The position numbers and the translations under genes were made by a program. Below the pieces are notes generated by a model. That model made no database searches. It was given only the letters and a program-made list of their open reading frames with translations, and was not told the DNA's origin. Positions 17,247 through 18,500 of a DNA stretch of 18,500 bases are shown piece after piece. This DNA is from Rhizomucor pusillus. Lineage: Eukaryota; Mucoromycota; Mucoromycetes; Mucorales; Lichtheimiaceae. The stretch's first letter is position 1; each line of letters starts with the position of its first letter. The stretch covers positions 1 to 18,500 of the forward strand of contig FWWN02000362.1 of the NCBI GenBank assembly GCA_900175165.2, written 5' to 3'.

Positions 17247-18500
17247 TTATAGTACCGACGTTGACTTACCCAAATTTTTTTTTCCTCTCGAGAGGCTACG
17301 GTCAATAACTAGCCTAGTTCTGCAGCAATCAAGTTGAAATTTTTGAGTGAGACTGAATCTCATGTCTTTACTTCGTCCACGGCGGAAGCATGGAAGAGAT
17401 TGGTTATCATCTGATAGCGCTCTTGAGATACCACTAAGCGCGTTATTGGAAGCTGCGGCAGCGTCTCTGCTGCAAGTGGTATGTCGTACTATGTCAGAAA
17501 GACATCTTGGCCTTGACTTTGACGAATTTANCGTCCCGACGATACTTGTGGATCTGGATCNTCTTGAANCAATATCCGCATGTCTTTGTTGTATTGTATT
17601 CATCGATGGTGTACAATTTGTCTGGCTCAGGTGCCTTGAGGGTTTGTTCGAGCTTTTTAAGACTTCCACTACATGCATGACCTTTGACTCTGTTGTTTAC
17701 GGGTTTCCAGCTACCGAGGAAATGGATGACTGAGATCTTCTTCTCTGGTTCTTTGGAAACTGCTTCTTTTCGAATACCGGACCCGAACTTTTGATAGAAA
17801 GACTTTTCTCGGAATTCCCTGGTTCTAGCTTGCTTGACATTTGTTTCTTGTCCCTGTTCCCGTAGCACTCGATGAACTTTTCGGAAGGTAGCATTTTCGA
17901 TCAACCCTGTTTTGAGTTCTACTGGTTTCGGGCAACGTTCAACGTCAGTATCGATATCAGCAATCTGATCAGTATCCTNTTGCAAAGCTTCAAAGCGATT
18001 GATTGTCTTCAAATAGAGATCGTATCCTCCTTGTAGATATCGTTGCGGTGGTGACACGGCCAGGATCAATACCCGTGATTCCGACGTTCCGTTGTCCTTG
18101 CAAATGCTCATAGAGGAGTTCTTGTACCAAACCTTCACCAGATAAATTGTTGGACAAGGTAGAGGGGCGTCTTGGCCTTTCAGTGTTCTGTTCAGGTAAT
18201 ATAGCTTGTTTTGTTTCAAAGCAATGGTCTCCTCTTCTTCTTGGATCTCTAGATAGAGAGAGTCGGCTTTCCCGCGTGCTTCTTTCAATTGGCTATATAA
18301 GGTTCTGTTCCAGCCATGTTATTTCTCTGCTGTTCTCGATTTGTTGCCGGCGTCAGCTCTCTCCTTCTCCGCTATTGTCAGTTTACGTCTTAAACTGACT
18401 ACTGTAGCTTTCTTCTTCTTCAGAACAGAGCTTAACTCTTCCATCTCTTGTTCAATTCAGTCGCATTCTTCATCCGTTAAAATTGATTTTGTTTGTGCAG
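17247..18500 (-). pseudogene. Broken TnpB/Fanzor-like (OrfB zinc-ribbon) protein gene, partial
   Basis: The minus strand encodes a basic coiled-coil N-terminus that runs in from beyond the window. A possible RuvC-I aspartate follows (KDNGT, about 18085-18105), then FYQKFGSG, SVIHFLGSWKP, and the zinc-ribbon block DEYNTTKTCGYC near 17570-17605. The last conserved block is CSRDAAAASNNALSG at about 17430-17475. The order T-x-x-C-x-x-C ... C ... RDxxAAxN is that of the zinc ribbon and third RuvC motif of TnpB, IS605 OrfB and their eukaryotic Fanzor relatives. The gene is dead: in-frame stops at 18457-18459 (a Trp position by context) and 18319-18321, and a frame change between the CxxC block and the RDAAAASN block around 17494-17530. 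Four N bases also lie inside it. The family is common in Mucoromycota genomes as I remember it; calling it Fanzor proper is inference. Confidence 0.5.

Overview
The window looks like nuclear DNA of a filamentous fungus, most likely an early-diverging lineage such as Mucoromycota. This is inferred from gene content and style: dense protein genes cut by many short GT-AG introns (mostly 40-80 nt), CT-rich leaders before start codons, small secreted proteins, a tuberin-complex gene (TSC1), an MBIP-like gene absent from model yeasts, and a decayed transposase-like gene with a CxxC zinc ribbon. No bacterial signatures, CRISPR array, tRNA or rRNA was seen.

Layout, left to right. (1) 171-2397, minus: serine/threonine phosphatase 5 (PPT1/PP5), 13 exons, a complete TPR plus catalytic protein of about 483 aa. 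(2) 3067-4080, plus: an intronless coiled-coil protein resembling MBIP, divergent from PP5. (3) 4311-4463, minus: a 50-aa secreted peptide gene with its own TATA box. (4) 4464-5938: a gene-poor stretch with CT microsatellites. (5) 5939-8524, plus: a secreted Dcr2/Sia1-type metallophosphoesterase with five beta-prism-like repeats before the catalytic domain, 11 exons. (6) 8589-11745, minus: POP1 of RNase P/MRP, 10 exons, ending 64 bp from the phosphoesterase gene. (7) 12668-12934, plus: an 88-aa secreted eight-cysteine protein with a clear TATA box. (8) 13111-13559, plus: a 5'-less coding relic. (9) 13694-17165, minus: TSC1/hamartin, 12 exons. (10) 17247-18500, minus: a broken TnpB/Fanzor-like zinc-ribbon protein gene with two in-frame stops, a frameshift and all four N bases of the window.

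The genes form no operon or obvious common pathway. PP5 (chaperone-linked phosphatase), POP1 (tRNA/rRNA processing), TSC1 (brake on TOR signalling) and the Dcr2-like phosphatase are housekeeping or signalling genes. The two small secreted proteins and the two relics are the accessory part. The strongest leads are the transposase relic at the right edge, the short secreted peptide gene, and the nearly identical leader element shared by that peptide gene and PP5. Exon borders were placed by hand from reading frame, GT/AG sites and family likeness; no search was run.
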